Of a DNA stretch of 64,000 nucleotides, positions 32,718 to 44,466 are shown piece by piece. The stretch's first letter is position 1. Each line of letters starts with the position of its first letter. Below the pieces are notes generated by a model. It was not told the origin of the DNA. It saw only the letters and a list, made by a program, of their open reading frames with translations, and did no database searches. Where the stretch lies: positions 3,332,283 through 3,396,282 of the forward strand of contig NW_024722158.1 in the NCBI RefSeq assembly GCF_018991925.1, given 5' to 3'. Made by a program: the position numbers and the translations under genes. Origin of the DNA: Homarus americanus (Eukaryota > Arthropoda > Malacostraca > Decapoda > Nephropidae).

Positions 32718-33229
32718 TCACCTAAGTTATTCAGGTAAATCTTTCACCGTTACGTAAGGACTGTGAACAGGAGTCGATATTTACATACAACGAAATAACT
32801 ACCAAACATTCAGAGGTTATGTAATGCGTTGATGATTTACGATACTTGGGGGTATTGGCTGGAGGGGTTATTGTAGAAGACGATACCCGTTAGTAGATGG
32901 GATCGTGTGGTGCATATTTGTATTTTTTTTCCTTTTAATTGAATGGGTGAGAAGAGGTTAGGTGTTATGCAGGACGTAGTGGTGCGTGGAGGGAAGGTGT
33001 GTGTGTGTCGGACTCATGAGTAGGTGCTTGGGCAGTGGGCGTGGGCGTAGTAAGCAATAGGTACACGTATACGACTCAGGAAGCACGACTGGGCAGTGGT
33101 GGTGGCAGCAGCGTCGGGCAGTTGCATAAGATATATTACGTCGGCGTGGAGGTCGCTGAGGTCGCCGTGTCCTCTCCTCTCAGCAGGCACACGAGGGGAG
33201 GTCAGCTTTGGATCATGACGGTGGTAGGG
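31273..33229. other. Intergenic DNA with microsatellites; no convincing gene
   Basis: (AC)n at 31315-31338, (TATC)n at 31902-31925, CACACACCCACCCATC repeats at 32355-32410 and (TC)n at 32680-32714. A 164-codon plus frame (31722-32216) crosses the (TATC)n tract and has no recognisable domain. Another runs 32224-32556. Neither is supported. Confidence 0.4.
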
Positions 33230-34714
33230 AGGAGGTGGTGGTGGTGGTGGTGGTGGTGGTGGTCTTATTGTGGATCATGATAGTGGTAGAGAGGATAGTG
33301 GTAGGGGCGTGATAGTGGTAGGGCGTGATAGTGGTAGAGAGTGATAGTGGTAGGGCGATAGTGGTGGGGCGTGATAGTGGTAGGGCGTGATAGTGGTAGG
33401 GCGTGATAGTGGTAGGGCGTGATGGTGGTAGGGCGATGGTGGTAGGGCGTGATAATGGTAGGGCGGAGGTGGTAGGGGCGTGATAATGGTGAGAGTGATG
33501 GTGGTAGCGCGTGATAGTGGTAGGGCGTGATAATGGTAGGGCGTGATAATGGTAGGGCGTGATAGGTAGAGAGTGATGGTGGTGGGGCGTGATGGTGGTA
33601 GGGCGTGATAGTGGTAGAGAGTGATAGTGGTGGGCGATGGTGGTGGGGCGTGAGGTGGTGGGGCGTGATGGTGGTAGGGCGTGATGGTGGTGGGGCGTGA
33701 TAGTGGTGGGGCGTGATGGTGGTAGGGCGTGATGGTGGTAGAGGTGATGGTGGTAGAGTGATAGTGGTAGGGCGTGATAATGGTAGAGAGTGATAGTGGT
33801 AGGGCGTGATAGTGGTAGCAGTGATAGTGGTGGGGCGTGATATGGTAGGCGTGATGGTGGTGAGTGATGGTGGTAGGCGTGAGGTGGGGGCGTGATGGTG
33901 GTAGGGCGTGATAGTGGTAGGGCGGATGGTGGTAGGGCGTGATAGTGGTGGGGCGTGATAGTGGTGGGGCGTGATAGTGGTAGGGCGTGATAGTGGTAGA
34001 GAGTGATGGTGGTAGGCGTGATAGTGGTAGGGCGTGATGGTGGTGGGGCGTGATGGTGGTAGAGAGTGATAGTGGTGGGGCGTGATGATGGTAGAGAGGA
34101 TAGTGGTAGGGCGTGATAGTGGTAGCGAGTGATGGTGGTAGGCGTGATAATGGTAGGGCGTGATAGTGGTAGAGAGTGATAGTGGTGGGGCGTGAGTAGG
34201 GCGTGATAGTGGTAGGGCGTGATAGTGGTAGGGCGTGATAGTGGTGGGGCGTGATGGTGGTAGGGCGTGATAGTGGTAGGGCGTGATGGTGGAGAGTGAT
34301 AGTGGTAGGGCGTGATAGTGGTAGAGAGTGATAATGGTAGAGAGATGGTGGTAGAGGTGATAGTGGTAGAGAGTGATAGTGGTAGGGCGTGATATGGTAG
34401 AGAGTGATATGGTAGAGAGTGATATGGTAGAGAGTGATAGTGGTAGAGAGTGATAGTGGTAGAGAGGTGATAGTGTAGAGAGGATGGTAGAGAGGATAGT
34501 GGTAGAGAGTGATAGTGGTAGAGAGGAATGGGTAGGGAGTGATAGTGGTAGGGCGTAATAGTGGTAGAGAGTGATAGTGGTAGAGAGTGATAGGGTGAGA
34601 GTGATGGGTAGAGAGTGATAGTGGTAGTGAGTGATAGTGGTAGGGCGTAATAGTGGTAGAGAGTGATAGTAGGGCGTGATAGTGGTAGAGAGTGATAGTG
34701 GTGAGGAGAGTCTT
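33230..34714. repeat. 16-bp GGGCGTGATAGTGGTA minisatellite, about 90 copies
   Basis: Starts with a (GGT)n run (33230-33262), then 1.45 kb of 16-base units, GGGCGTGATAGTGGTA and AGAGAGTGATAGTGGT. The 5' two-thirds is dominated by GGGCG units and the 3' third (from about 34330) by AGAGA units, so two subfamilies are spatially segregated. The plus strand is almost free of C apart from the GCG positions. The unit length, not divisible by three, keeps frames short. Confidence 0.96.
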
Positions 34715-34999
34715 ACTATGGATCAGATGGTGATAGGTACTGATGGTGGCGATACAAATCTTTAAATGGGGAAAGGGGCGAGAGGAAACAAAAATGGGGT
34801 GACGCGAAGAATGGGGGGGGGGGGGCTTAGGTTGTTTGGTGGACTACAGAGTGGTTGGCCAGCTGTGTGGTGGAGGCCAAGGGCGGAGGTATTGATTTGT
34901 CGGGTTCTGGTTGGTGTGAGGAGGAGGACGCCGGCCTGGCCTCAGCTCGCCCCCTGGACGAAGGAGAACACTCTGGATAAACTGGGCTCGTTTTTGAAC

Positions 35000-35042
<43 letters not shown>

Positions 35043-35260
35043 TACCCCATCTCTCACACACATACAAGGTCAAGGGTCAGGGATTTAATATTCAAGGTCA
35101 CAGGAAACATATGTCTTTAAGGTCAAGACTTATGTGTTAATTGTATTGGATGCCTGTGTGTGTACTGGTAAGTGAGAGTATGTTCCCTGGATAATGATGC
35201 ACTGTGTAGGTATGACACCTGATATACTGACATACCTGTTACGTGTTGTATCAGCTGCAG

Positions 35261-35334
<74 letters not shown>

Positions 35335-35937
35335 TTAAGTACAGTACATTTTATTCCCCGCCTGAGTATAGTCATAATACTTATAGTTGATCTGTGCGTT
35401 TGTTTGTTTGTTTGGCGACACAACCTTTTCCGAACAAGGAGGAGAGGAAGATATTGATTTTGGTAGTTATCTGGTGAAAGAGTCAGGGTCACAGAGGTCA
35501 ATGAAGGCTAAAGGTTACGAGGTGAGGTTAGGAGGTCAGAGGTTAGGATGTATAAAGCACAGTGTTGGGAAGAGCAGATGAGGTGTTGCAACTGTGTGCT
35601 GTATTACCTTAGACAAAAACTCACATGTTGCAGGGAAAAAACTCACATGTTGCAGGGAAAAAAACTACCCCGAACTTATACAACAGTAGCGTGTGTTTCT
35701 GTCGACCAATTCAGTATTATTACAACTACTATTATTACCTGTGACGGGGTAATGAGGATAAACATCAGGTAATATAGTCACTGTGTTTAGATGTTATTGT
35801 TTCCCTCAGTAGTTACGGCTGTTAGTGTGTTTACCTCAAAGATAATAATAATTGTATCGGTCAAACAGAGAGACGAGTAGCGGGTCTACCAAGATACTCA
35901 ACAATTGCCATTTATTTACTGTTACTAACCTACAAGA
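34715..35937. other. Intergenic DNA with long (AC)n and (TG)n tracts
   Basis: G run at 34813-34826. (AC)n lies at 35002-35041 and (TG)n at 35263-35333; these are complementary and about 220 bases apart. A 23-base direct duplication of CTCACATGTTGCAGGGAAAA lies at 35620-35662. No gene seen. Confidence 0.5.
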
Positions 35938-36105
35938 TCACCTCCCCCTCACTCCCCACCTCACCCTCCCTCACCTCACTTCCCTCACCTCACTTCCTCA
36001 CCTCACCTCCCCACCTCACCCCTCACCCCCTCCCACCTCCCTCACCTCACCTCCCACCCCTCCCACCTCCCCACCCCACCCCACCTCACCCCCTCCCCCT
36101 TGTTC
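35938..36105. repeat. CCTCACCTCCC-type pyrimidine-rich repeat
   Basis: Irregular CTCACCTCAC/CCCTCC units, plus strand C-rich. Confidence 0.85.
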
Positions 36106-36249
36106 CAGGCTCCAGAGACGAGCTATGTCGGCCTTCTTTTTTTTATTATTTATTTTTTGTTTACGTATAACACTGTGGGTAATGAGAAGATCGTTAACCC
36201 CGATACGGATAATCAAGAAACTGACTTATGCAACGGTCGCTGTGTCCAG
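36106..36249. other. Short unique spacer
   Basis: T-rich, nothing recognisable. Confidence 0.35.
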
Positions 36250-36486
36250 GGGGGCGTGAGGCAACCTGGAGGGGTGAGGGGGCTGGTGGAGGTGAGAGCT
36301 GGAGGTGAGGGCTAGTGGAGGGTGAGGGGCTGGAGGGTGAGGGCTGGAGGTGAGGGGCTGAGTGGAGGTGATGAGGGGTGTGAGGAGGCGTGAGGGGGCA
36401 GAATGGAGGGTGAGGGGCTGGAGGAGTGATGGGGGTGAGAGGGCTGGAGGGGGGAGGAGGGGGTGGGGTTGGATGAGGGGGAGGGT
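36250..36486. repeat. GGTGAGGGGCTGGAGGTGAG minisatellite
   Basis: Irregular 15-22-base G-rich units with a GGGCTGGAGG core. Confidence 0.85.
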
Positions 36487-36586
36487 CAGCACTCTCACTT
36501 ATGGTGGGTGTCTCCAGAAGAATGTGGTGGTTACATACCATCAACATACCTGCCAGTGTGGTGACCATTACCACCAGTCTCCTGCC

Positions 36587-36866
36587 TCCCCTCCCCTCCC
36601 CTCCCCTCCCCTCCCACACTACCAAATGAATAGTGGTGAAAGCCCTTGGTGTCCAGGTGTCACCGATATCCTCACTATATCTATTTATTACAGTTAACTC
36701 GACAAGAAAGCTTTGGTGTGTATTCTAGACGATGTTATGAGAACGTGACCACACCTCACCACACCTCACCACACCACACCACACCACACCACACCTCACC
36801 ACACCTCACCTCACCACACCTCACCACACCACACCTCACCACACCACACCACACCACACCACACCA
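36587..36866. repeat. (CCCCT)n and (ACACC)n pentanucleotide arrays
   Basis: Five CCCCT units at 36590-36614, then about 115 bases of CACACC/TCACC pentamers at 36750-36866. Confidence 0.93.
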
Positions 36867-37204
36867 TGAACCGAATGTGTGACCCTAAACGATACATTAG
36901 TCTACTGTCGTTTATGTAGTTTATGAATAACAAAATATATTCAAAACACACGAAAGATATTCATTTTTTTGTAATATTTTTGTGATTTTTAGATAGACCC
37001 AATTGTAGTTATAATATTATTGGGTGTGTAATTTGACCTTAAATATGACTTATAATTCCGTTACGTCATTAAAATACCTGTGGTGTAAATTTTGTGTTGA
37101 CTTAAATATGTATTTATCCTTTAATGTTTGTTAATGAGACCAGAAGTGACTTATAAGGTTAAGGCTTGGTGACAGCAGCGACAACACACCTCTCTCACCT
37201 GGTG

Positions 37205-37244
<40 letters not shown>

Positions 37245-37788
37245 AAGGTAAAAGTCTCGGCCATAAACTTGACCCATAAACCTGTTGATGGGGGATTCTG
37301 GTGCGTATGGCTTAGTGTAGGAAGGTTGAGAGTCCTGTGTGTGTGTGTATGTGTGTGTGTGTGGGTGTGTGTGTGTGTGTGTGGACACGCCTGGCTGCCT
37401 CACGCTGGTAGTTACGGTACAGATAAACCTCAGATTACACAATATAGATGTGGCTTAATTACAGGTATAAAAGCCCATATATTTTTTTCCCTCTAACAGG
37501 TGATCCTCATGTAACTAAGATTAAGAAAACCTATTATGTATTTGTTGTATTTTCGCTGTATCTTTACCTTGACGCACCTGGTAGGGGGGGAGGTTGTCTT
37601 TATACTGTGCTGTATTTCGATGTCAGTGTTCAGTATCTCAGTGTATCATTAAACGGGTAGCGGACTCGTAAAACACAGCCAAGCTTACAGTGTGGGCGGG
37701 CGGGCGGGTGTGGTGACGGGGTGGGGTGGGGTTTTAGGGAGACTTGTTTTACGTCAATAAAGCGAAAAGTCATGGTAGTCGAGTCAGG

Positions 37789-37822
<34 letters not shown>

Positions 37823-39523
37823 GATGTATTTTGTTGTTGTGTGTATTTGCAAGTGCTTTGTTTATTTATATTTTATTTTTGTTTGTTATTCTCTACGTAG
37901 TTTTTTTTTGGCGTTGTTTATGTATATTTCGTGTGTGTGTTATGCAGTTCGGCTATAAGAGTCCGGACAGTGGTGGCTGGTAAGACACACAAGGGGGGCG
38001 GTGATAATCCTTGTCAGTCGTCATTGTGGTGGTGGTCATGATGTGCTGCGTTGACTGCCCAGGATGTGTGAAGACGATCAGGTGTGACCTTCAAGAGACG
38101 ATTGGACCTCTTCTGTATGATCTTGGATTAGACAAAAGAACACAGCAGGATCACAGAGCTCTTGAGTGTGTCGGTACAGCGGCTTTACTCTTCAAGTTGT
38201 AGGATATGTGAAAGGCTGGCTGGTGGGCTGGACAGGCAGACATGATCCTTCGTCCGGAATGCTCGTGGCAACAGAGCGTAACGCGTTGTGACGTCAAGCT
38301 TCACTCTTGCGTCATCATCAAGGACGGGAGGTTCCCCAGCACACCTGGTCAGACCGTCCACCCACCCCCTCCCCTCTCTCTCTCATCCCCTCCCTACCAA
38401 CCCCTCTCTCATCTCACCCTTCCCCACCCCACCCCCTCCTGCCGTGTTTACCGCCACCAGCTGACTAAATCACCTGTTCTATTATACCAACACCGGTACA
38501 GTTTATCATGACTACAAGCAGGTAGTTTGTGTCATTATTTCAGCATGAGTCACGGCTGTACCCTCAAGACGGCATCTGTAAGGTGTTACCGACACAGGTA
38601 ACATGTACTGATGAACCACAAGAGAAGGTAATATATAACTCACAAACGGACACACTGGTCATTGTGGTCAGCGGGAATGAATTACTTTCACTAGCCGCGG
38701 GGAGGAGAGAGGTGTGTGAGATAGCAGGTGGGCAGCATCATCAAGATTCAAACTTTCGTACCTTGCCTGAGGAGATCGAAGGATAACATCACTACCACCA
38801 CCATCACCTTCATAGCCATAGTTACACACGCCAGATGATAGGGTCGACGTTTGAGTAGGTCAGGTCAGGTCAGGTTTGGGGTCGTGTGATGAAGGCGATG
38901 GCTTGACGCTGCGGGGTGAAGGTAAGGTCATTGTTATCGTTTTGTTTACACTCAACACAGCCACAGAAACTACCTCAAATTACCTGGCACAAGAAAATTA
39001 ATTAATTGAATTTTAAACTTGTTATTGACACCTGTAAGTAATTAGATTTAAAGTTGTAATTAATTATATTGTTTTAATTACGAGCAGGTAATTATTAAGG
39101 TGTATCGTATAAGGTGTGTAGACTTGCGTTAAGCTATTAGTTTGTACTGAAAGTTTAGTCATGGTCGAGGTTCTGCCTAACCCAAGTTAACTTAACTTAA
39201 CCTAACCTAAATTGAGAAACTGATGATGGTTGGTGAAGGCTATTTTGCCTTTTAGATTACGTCTGGATACATTATAAACAAGTTGATAGCTTGTGATAAT
39301 ATTTTTATTACTCGTTTTGTGTCTTGAGTACAAGTTGAATTGATACACTGGACTAGAGATAATAATGATGATGTGTGTGTCTGTGTGTGTGTGGTCATGT
39401 GTCCCTTATAGATTACCAATGGGGGAGGGGGGGGTTGGCCTTTCACCAGCGGCGGCAGCCAGGTGTGTTAATTGTGGTGACCAGCCGATGTGTGCTAAGT
39501 CACGTCTATAACTGGCAGCTTAC
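36867..39523. other. Intergenic DNA with weakly protein-like short frames
   Basis: A+T-rich at 36900-37130. (AC)n at 37207-37242, (TG)n at 37338-37382 and 37792-37820. CRE palindrome TGACGTCA at 38289-38296. TCAGG triplet run (AGGTCAGGTCAGGTCAGG) at 38858-38875. CTTAACCTAACCTAAAT (inverted TTAGG) at 39193-39211. The frame at 38041-38202 contains the ordinary-looking stretch DLQETIGPLLYDLGLDKRTQ, but no family is recognised. Confidence 0.4.
38529..38786 (+). other. Possible short exon or gene remnant, unrecognised
   Basis: An 85-codon open frame of ordinary composition (KVIYNSQTDTLVIVVSGNEL, then EVCEIAGGQHHQDSN). An acceptor-like TTATTTCAG lies at 38535-38543 and a donor-like CAG/GTAACA at 38597. 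The RLYPQD string is also encoded near 30113-30130, so this may be part of a dispersed repeat. No start codon other than GTG, no known motif. Weak. Confidence 0.15.
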
Positions 39524-39552
39524 ACACGCACGCACGCACACACGCACGCACG

Positions 39553-39583
<31 letters not shown>
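39524..39583. repeat. (GCAC)n/(AC)n microsatellite
   Basis: CACGCACGCAC then (AC)n. Confidence 0.94.
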
Positions 39584-39587
<4 letters not shown>

Positions 39588-40334
39588 CTAAACAGGTGTG
39601 GGGGGAGGGGGAAAGTGTGGGTGTCGAAGGTGTGACAATACCTGGGCTGATAGATACTTGTGTGGTGGGGGGGTGAGGGGGCCATGGTTCTTTGGGGCAT
39701 CTTGGGCATTTTTGTGGACCTGTGAGGGCATGAACGTGGCCGTGATAGCAAAATAATTAAAGTTTTTGTTAATGCCCAGAAGAAAGCAAGTTCCACCCTC
39801 ACTCTCTCTCACTCTACCGGACCTGATGACTCTATTCTATACAACTCATTCACGCTACTAGAATGACCCGCTAAAAAAAACAGACTGTAGAAATTAATCA
39901 TGGTGTAAAATGAATAATATTTCACGATAAATGACTGAATGGTGAAGATTATCGACCGGATCCCACGAGATAAGAAAAGACCCGGAGGTAAAAGAAAGGG
40001 TAAATAATGGTGTGATGAAATTAGGGAGTTTTGGGGGAGCGTTCTGTGTCCCAGGGAAGGTGAGGTGTGTGGGTGAAGGTTAGGTTAGGTGTACAATCTC
40101 GACAACCTGAGCTGATGTATAAATAAAAGGATCATTTAATATGGAAGGGGGAAGAGGTAGGATCCAAGAGTAAATATTGGTGTTGAGGGAATGATTCTAT
40201 TATCGTAATGTGATGCTCGCTGACTTGAACACTTCCAGACGATCAGCTGATGATGTCAACACGGGGAGGAGGCGGTGAGGCAGACAGAGTGGGAGAGATG
40301 AGGCGATATTTTCCTTTTTATTGTACATAGATAC

Positions 40335-40384
<50 letters not shown>

Positions 40385-40574
40385 GTGATGAAGTATGTGC
40401 ACCTGTCGTGTGTAATATATCTTTTAACACACCTGTCTAATTAATCTCTCCTCTACACCTCTTTTGCCAATATTTTTAATTTGTTTTATCGTTAGTCAGT
40501 TGTATACCTGGACACCTTCAGTCTTGTGTGTCATTGTAAAGGGTTAGCCATCTGTTTGTCTGTCTGTGTCATTG

Positions 40575-40632
<58 letters not shown>

Positions 40633-41398
40633 TACATAATCACCAGAGGCCGTACAACAGGTGACTGGTTATCAGGGTCAGGGAATTCGTGACCACTATT
40701 AGCCACGCTGGGGCCACATTCTCTAAGGTTAGGTAAGGTTACTGCTACTAGAATGTGGTCTTGGGGTGAAGCCCTGGGCCCCTATACCTTTTAATATCCC
40801 CAACCAGAGGTGTGAAAAGGCGGTTAATCTGACACACTTAGGGTATTAATACAAGTATGAGAATTGGGAGGTAGAGGAGGGGGGAGGGAGAGTTCGGACG
40901 CGAAATATTTCACTCCCCAAATTGGAAAGTGATAAAATGCGTCTATCTGGGCATATTGGGGTTAAGGTAAAAATTGGGCCTCACCAAAGTCTGCTAGATG
41001 TACTTCCCACTTTGGAGACGGTGAGGAACTTGTCTTAAATTAATATGGATTCTCAAAACACCTTCCTCGTTGCTGTAGAGATGAGAGAACGTATCTACCT
41101 TAACTACAGTAGATTATTAAAAGCTCTCACGTTATAACAAAATCTTCCCCCCAAAACAGCAGACGTGAGGATGCATCTGTCTTAATCTGGTCTACTTAAG
41201 CCATGGCACGGAAACGACGGTAAATATGGCGTCGAAATACACTTGAGACTATAGTAATGAGATCCCTCCTTTCGTGTGTGTGTGTGTGTGTGTGTGTGTT
41301 GGAGCGCCCACCCCAAAATACATGACAGGTTAGAATAAAAATACAAATATAAATATAATGAATGGGATCTATTTATTTATTTTGGGTGTGGTGGTGGG
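39584..41398. other. Intergenic DNA with (TC)n and (TTA)n
   Basis: GGTTAGGTTAGG at 40079, (TC)n at 40339-40382, (TTA)n at 40576-40628 and (TG)n at 41274-41299. No gene seen. Confidence 0.5.
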
Positions 41399-41740
41399 GT
41401 GGGGGGTGACAGGTGTAGGGTGCGCCAGAAGGTTAATTGGATGATTGATTGGCAGCGAGGAGCGGCACCATTGGAAAGTAAAGTGAAGGTTGTGTTTAGA
41501 GCGTCACCGTCACCGCCTCCGTCGCCCACCGCCGCCTCTGTCCCCGCCATAGTGGTTGTGTCTGCCACCGCCGCCGAAGAACTGAGACTACTCTTCGTCC
41601 CTCGTGCCTTTGCTGCCACCTATACCACCACCCGGTTGTCGCTGGTGGTAGTGGGCGCGTGTTCCTGGTCACACACGCCCACGCTGCGTCGTTCACCGCC
41701 TATAATGCGATAAATAACTCGGGGGGGGGGGAGATTATAG
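41399..41740 (+). other. CpG-rich segment with an open frame, possible promoter or exon
   Basis: This stretch is richer in CpG than its surroundings. It contains three ATTGG strings (inverted CCAAT) at about 41439, 41448 and 41471, CCGCCGCC-type DNA and a 104-codon Ala/Val/Pro-rich frame on plus ending at 41713. CpG richness with CCAAT boxes suggests an unmethylated or once-regulatory segment. The protein has no recognisable motif, so coding is doubtful. Confidence 0.2.
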
Positions 41741-42078
41741 AGGCACTTGTGGCCTATAACTGTGATGTTGTCGGCCCTTGTGGTGATTATCTTACCTACC
41801 TGTTAACCTCTCTACCTCTCCCTACCTACCTCCCACCCTCCCTACCCCTCTCATCCCTACCCCCCCTCCATACCCCACCTTTCCCTACCCCCACCCCTCT
41901 CTTTCCCTCCTCTTCCATCCTCTCCCACAAGCACAGACTGGAAGTGATAGTTTAGCACAGGTGATTGGTGATTAAAGGCGATAAAGCAGTTATTGGTCTC
42001 TCGCGCCGGGGAGGGAGAGGGAGAGGTCCGGATGTTTGTGTAAGAGACAAAATTCCATCTGGCCTCACAACACTACCT
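41741..42078. other. Unique DNA, pyrimidine-rich in part
   Basis: CTACCTCCC-type pyrimidine tract at 41790-41915. No gene. Confidence 0.4.
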
Positions 42079-42203
42079 ACCATTACTACTACCACCACCA
42101 CCACCATTACCTCCTACTACTACCACCACCACCACCATTACCTACCACTATTACCACCATTACCTACCACTATTACCACCTACCACCACCACTACCACCA
42201 TGT
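42079..42203. repeat. (ACC)n/(ATTACC)n microsatellite
   Basis: CTACCACCACCACCATTACC-type units. Confidence 0.92.
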
Positions 42204-42418
42204 ACTAGGCATCAGCTACACTCCTGACTCTGTAGGATGCCAAATATGTCACCTCTCTTACGGGCTGACAAGCGTCTTTGACCTTTGTTACACACACACA
42301 CACACACACAGTACATCCTGCCTACGGTGGATATCCTGTGTGGCAGCTGGAGACGGATGGATAAATCACCAGCTGGATAGGTTAGGTTGGATGTGTGGGT
42401 GAGAAGGATGTGAGTGTA

Positions 42419-42496
42419 GGTTAGGTGGATGTGTAAGTTAGGTTAGGGTGGTTAGGTTAGGTTAGGTTAGGTTAGGTTAGGTTAGGTTAGGTTAGG
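42419..42496. repeat. Interstitial TTAGG (arthropod telomere-type) array
   Basis: Nine perfect GTTAG units at 42451-42495, preceded by degenerate GGTTAGGTGG, GTTAGGTTAGGGTGG. TTAGG is the standard telomere repeat of most arthropods. The array is internal, with unique DNA on both sides, so it is not a chromosome end. Confidence 0.92.
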
Positions 42497-42542
42497 GTGG
42501 TTAATCTTTAGGTGAAATGATCTGGGGTAGAGATTCTTCAGG
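42484..42542 (+). repeat. Copy A of the dispersed motif abutting TTAGG
   Basis: Directly downstream of the TTAGG array: TTAGGGTGGTTAATCTTTAG, then GTGAAATGATCTGGGGTAGA and GATTCTTCAGG. It matches the inverted copy at 29434-29498 and in part the copy at 30072-30091. Confidence 0.7.
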
Positions 42543-43112
42543 TATTCCCTTGTATACCTTTAATAAGTTTTCATGGCCAGGTTATTCTAAGTTGGTTTTT
42601 ATCTGTAGAAATGTACTAATAACCCAACTTAATCACACAAGAACGTAGCACCACGGTCACTCTAGCTACCTACCTCACGTGTACGAATTGCCAGTACATC
42701 TTTAACGGCCCGGCCACACACGCACACCATACCTCCACGTAGTATTGTTTGTTCCACACACTATACCTCCCCTCTCGTTGTGTGTGTGTGTGTGTTTGTT
42801 TGTTGACCCGAGCAGCTGGCGTCAGGTGCTGCATCATCTAAACACCTGACGCGGTTGACCAAATCTTGCTTGTGAGGTAGCTGGTGGTGCTTTGTGTCTA
42901 CTGTTCTCACCTCCCCCCTTCCTCTCTATATCTCTACCGTGTGTGTGTGTGTGTGTGTGTGTGTGTTTAGAGTGTATGTATGTACCCCATCAGAATTCAT
43001 TACCCATGTTAGGCAACTCTTGACGATGGCATGAGCGGCAGTGTCCCACCTTATAACACCCAATCTAAGTTCTTCACCATAAACGGGGGTAGAACAAGGC
43101 TGTGTACTGGCA

Positions 43113-43149
<37 letters not shown>

Positions 43150-43374
43150 CATCGTCTCGGCCGCCTTCCTTTCCCGCGCCCCCAATGTCGATCTCTAGCC
43201 GGCGGGGCAGACATCCAATACCGGATTTAAGAGATTCTTCCAACCTAAGACGACTCCAGGCCAGTTTAAAGGTGTGGGTCGCTTCCATCACATGAACTTT
43301 AGTATTCAGACCACCCTCACCCTCTTCAGTCCGTCCGTCCCCTCACACTCAACGCGACCTACGGGAGTTCGTAT
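42543..43374. other. Intergenic DNA with a perfect 10-bp stem-loop
   Basis: GCGTCAGGTG at 42819-42828 and CACCTGACGC at 42843-42852 form a perfect stem with a 14-base loop. (TG)n at 42940-42966 and (TC)n at 43117-43146. No gene. Confidence 0.5.
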
Positions 43375-43382
43375 ACTTAGAG

Positions 43383-43701
43383 CAGTGGTGTCAAACTCAA
43401 AACCTTTCGAGGGCCAATTCTTATTTTAGTTACCCTCATCAGCGCCAACACAAGTGCAATATTATATATTTGCAGGATTGAAGTTTACAGCTTCACACAT
43501 TGCCTTACCTGGCTTACCAGGAATACCTCATTTGGGTTTGTCTGATCTTAAGTATGTAAAATTCAGTTTACTAAATAACGTGATTTATATATTTTTTTTC
43601 ATAATTTCACGGGATGATAAATTTTACCGTCTTCCCGCGGGCCACACCTGACCATCCTAAGGGCCACATTTGGCCTGCGGGCCACGAGTTTGACACCCCT
43701 G
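43383..43701 (+). mobile_element. Complete non-autonomous hAT element (MITE) with 8-bp target duplication
   Basis: The 319-base element begins CAGTGGTGTCAAACTCA and ends with the inverted counterpart (reverse complement CAGGGGTGTCAAACTCG), a terminal inverted repeat of about 16 bases with one internal mismatch. It is flanked by perfect 8-base direct repeats, ACTTAGAG, at 43375-43382 and 43702-43709. The 8-base duplication and CAG-GTGTCAAACT termini are hallmarks of the hAT superfamily. Inner ends carry GGGCCA-type GC-rich blocks (GGGCCACATTTGGCCTGCGG). The interior is A+T-rich with no transposase; the 65-codon frame inside is meaningless. Mobilisation would have needed a transposase in trans. 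The intact duplication implies a fairly recent insertion. Confidence 0.93.
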
Positions 43702-43709
43702 ACTTAGAG

Positions 43710-44411
43710 GATTAGTTTAACATACTCAAGGGGTCAATTCATCATACTGGGTCAAATCATCATACTCAAGGGGTTAAGTTGGAAGTGTTGTGTTCGCTGG
43801 GAGGTGTTTGCATCCCCTGCTCTGTGTGTGTGTGAGCCAGTCCATTTTCTTCTGTTGTTGAGGGGTAAAGCTCGCTGATTGCTCCTTTGTAGCAACCTTT
43901 CTGAGCTTGTGGTAAAGTTCTGCGCTTGTCTGGATTAATATTGTGCTTTCATTTATCTTTTTTTACGGTTATATATAAGAGTGTTGTAATGTCCAGTGCT
44001 TTTATGTGCTTGTGAAAAGGTTGTGATTGTGTTTTTTAATATTTTGTGTTTGTTTTTGTGTTGTTATAAACTTAGGTTATGGTTAAGACTTATATTAGGT
44101 GTTACTTAATGAGGGAGGATGTAGATAGCAAGCGTCGACCTGTGTCCTTGTCACTTTCTACACCCAGGATATGGCCATAGGGATCGGGCAGTGTGTGACA
44201 CACCACAGTTACATGCAGAGGTCACTGGGGTCATCTGTCAAGGCCCTCACGCACCATTCTCCTGTCCTTTGTACTTGCCGACACACCACGTACTGTACGT
44301 CCTTAGTAGCGTGAGTTAAAGGAGGCGATGTAATGCTTCAGCGCTTCGCCTTGCACACAGGATGTAATGGGGTGCTCAATAAACTAGCCCACCCGGAAGT
44401 AAATCTGAATG
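43710..44411. other. Intergenic DNA, no gene seen
   Basis: Direct repeat CATACTCAAGGGGT at about 43720 and 43760. Otherwise nothing recognisable. Confidence 0.4.
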
Positions 44412-44413
44412 TA

Positions 44414-44447
<34 letters not shown>

Positions 44448-44466
44448 CGCGCGTGTGTGTGTGTGT
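44412..44466. repeat. (TG)n(CG)n(TG)n alternating purine-pyrimidine tract
   Basis: About 55 bases of strict purine-pyrimidine alternation with a (GC)n core of about seven dinucleotides, the classic Z-DNA-forming composition. Confidence 0.95.

Noticed and set aside
42419..42496. True telomere
   Set aside because: Only nine perfect TTAGG-type units, with unique DNA on both sides; interstitial.
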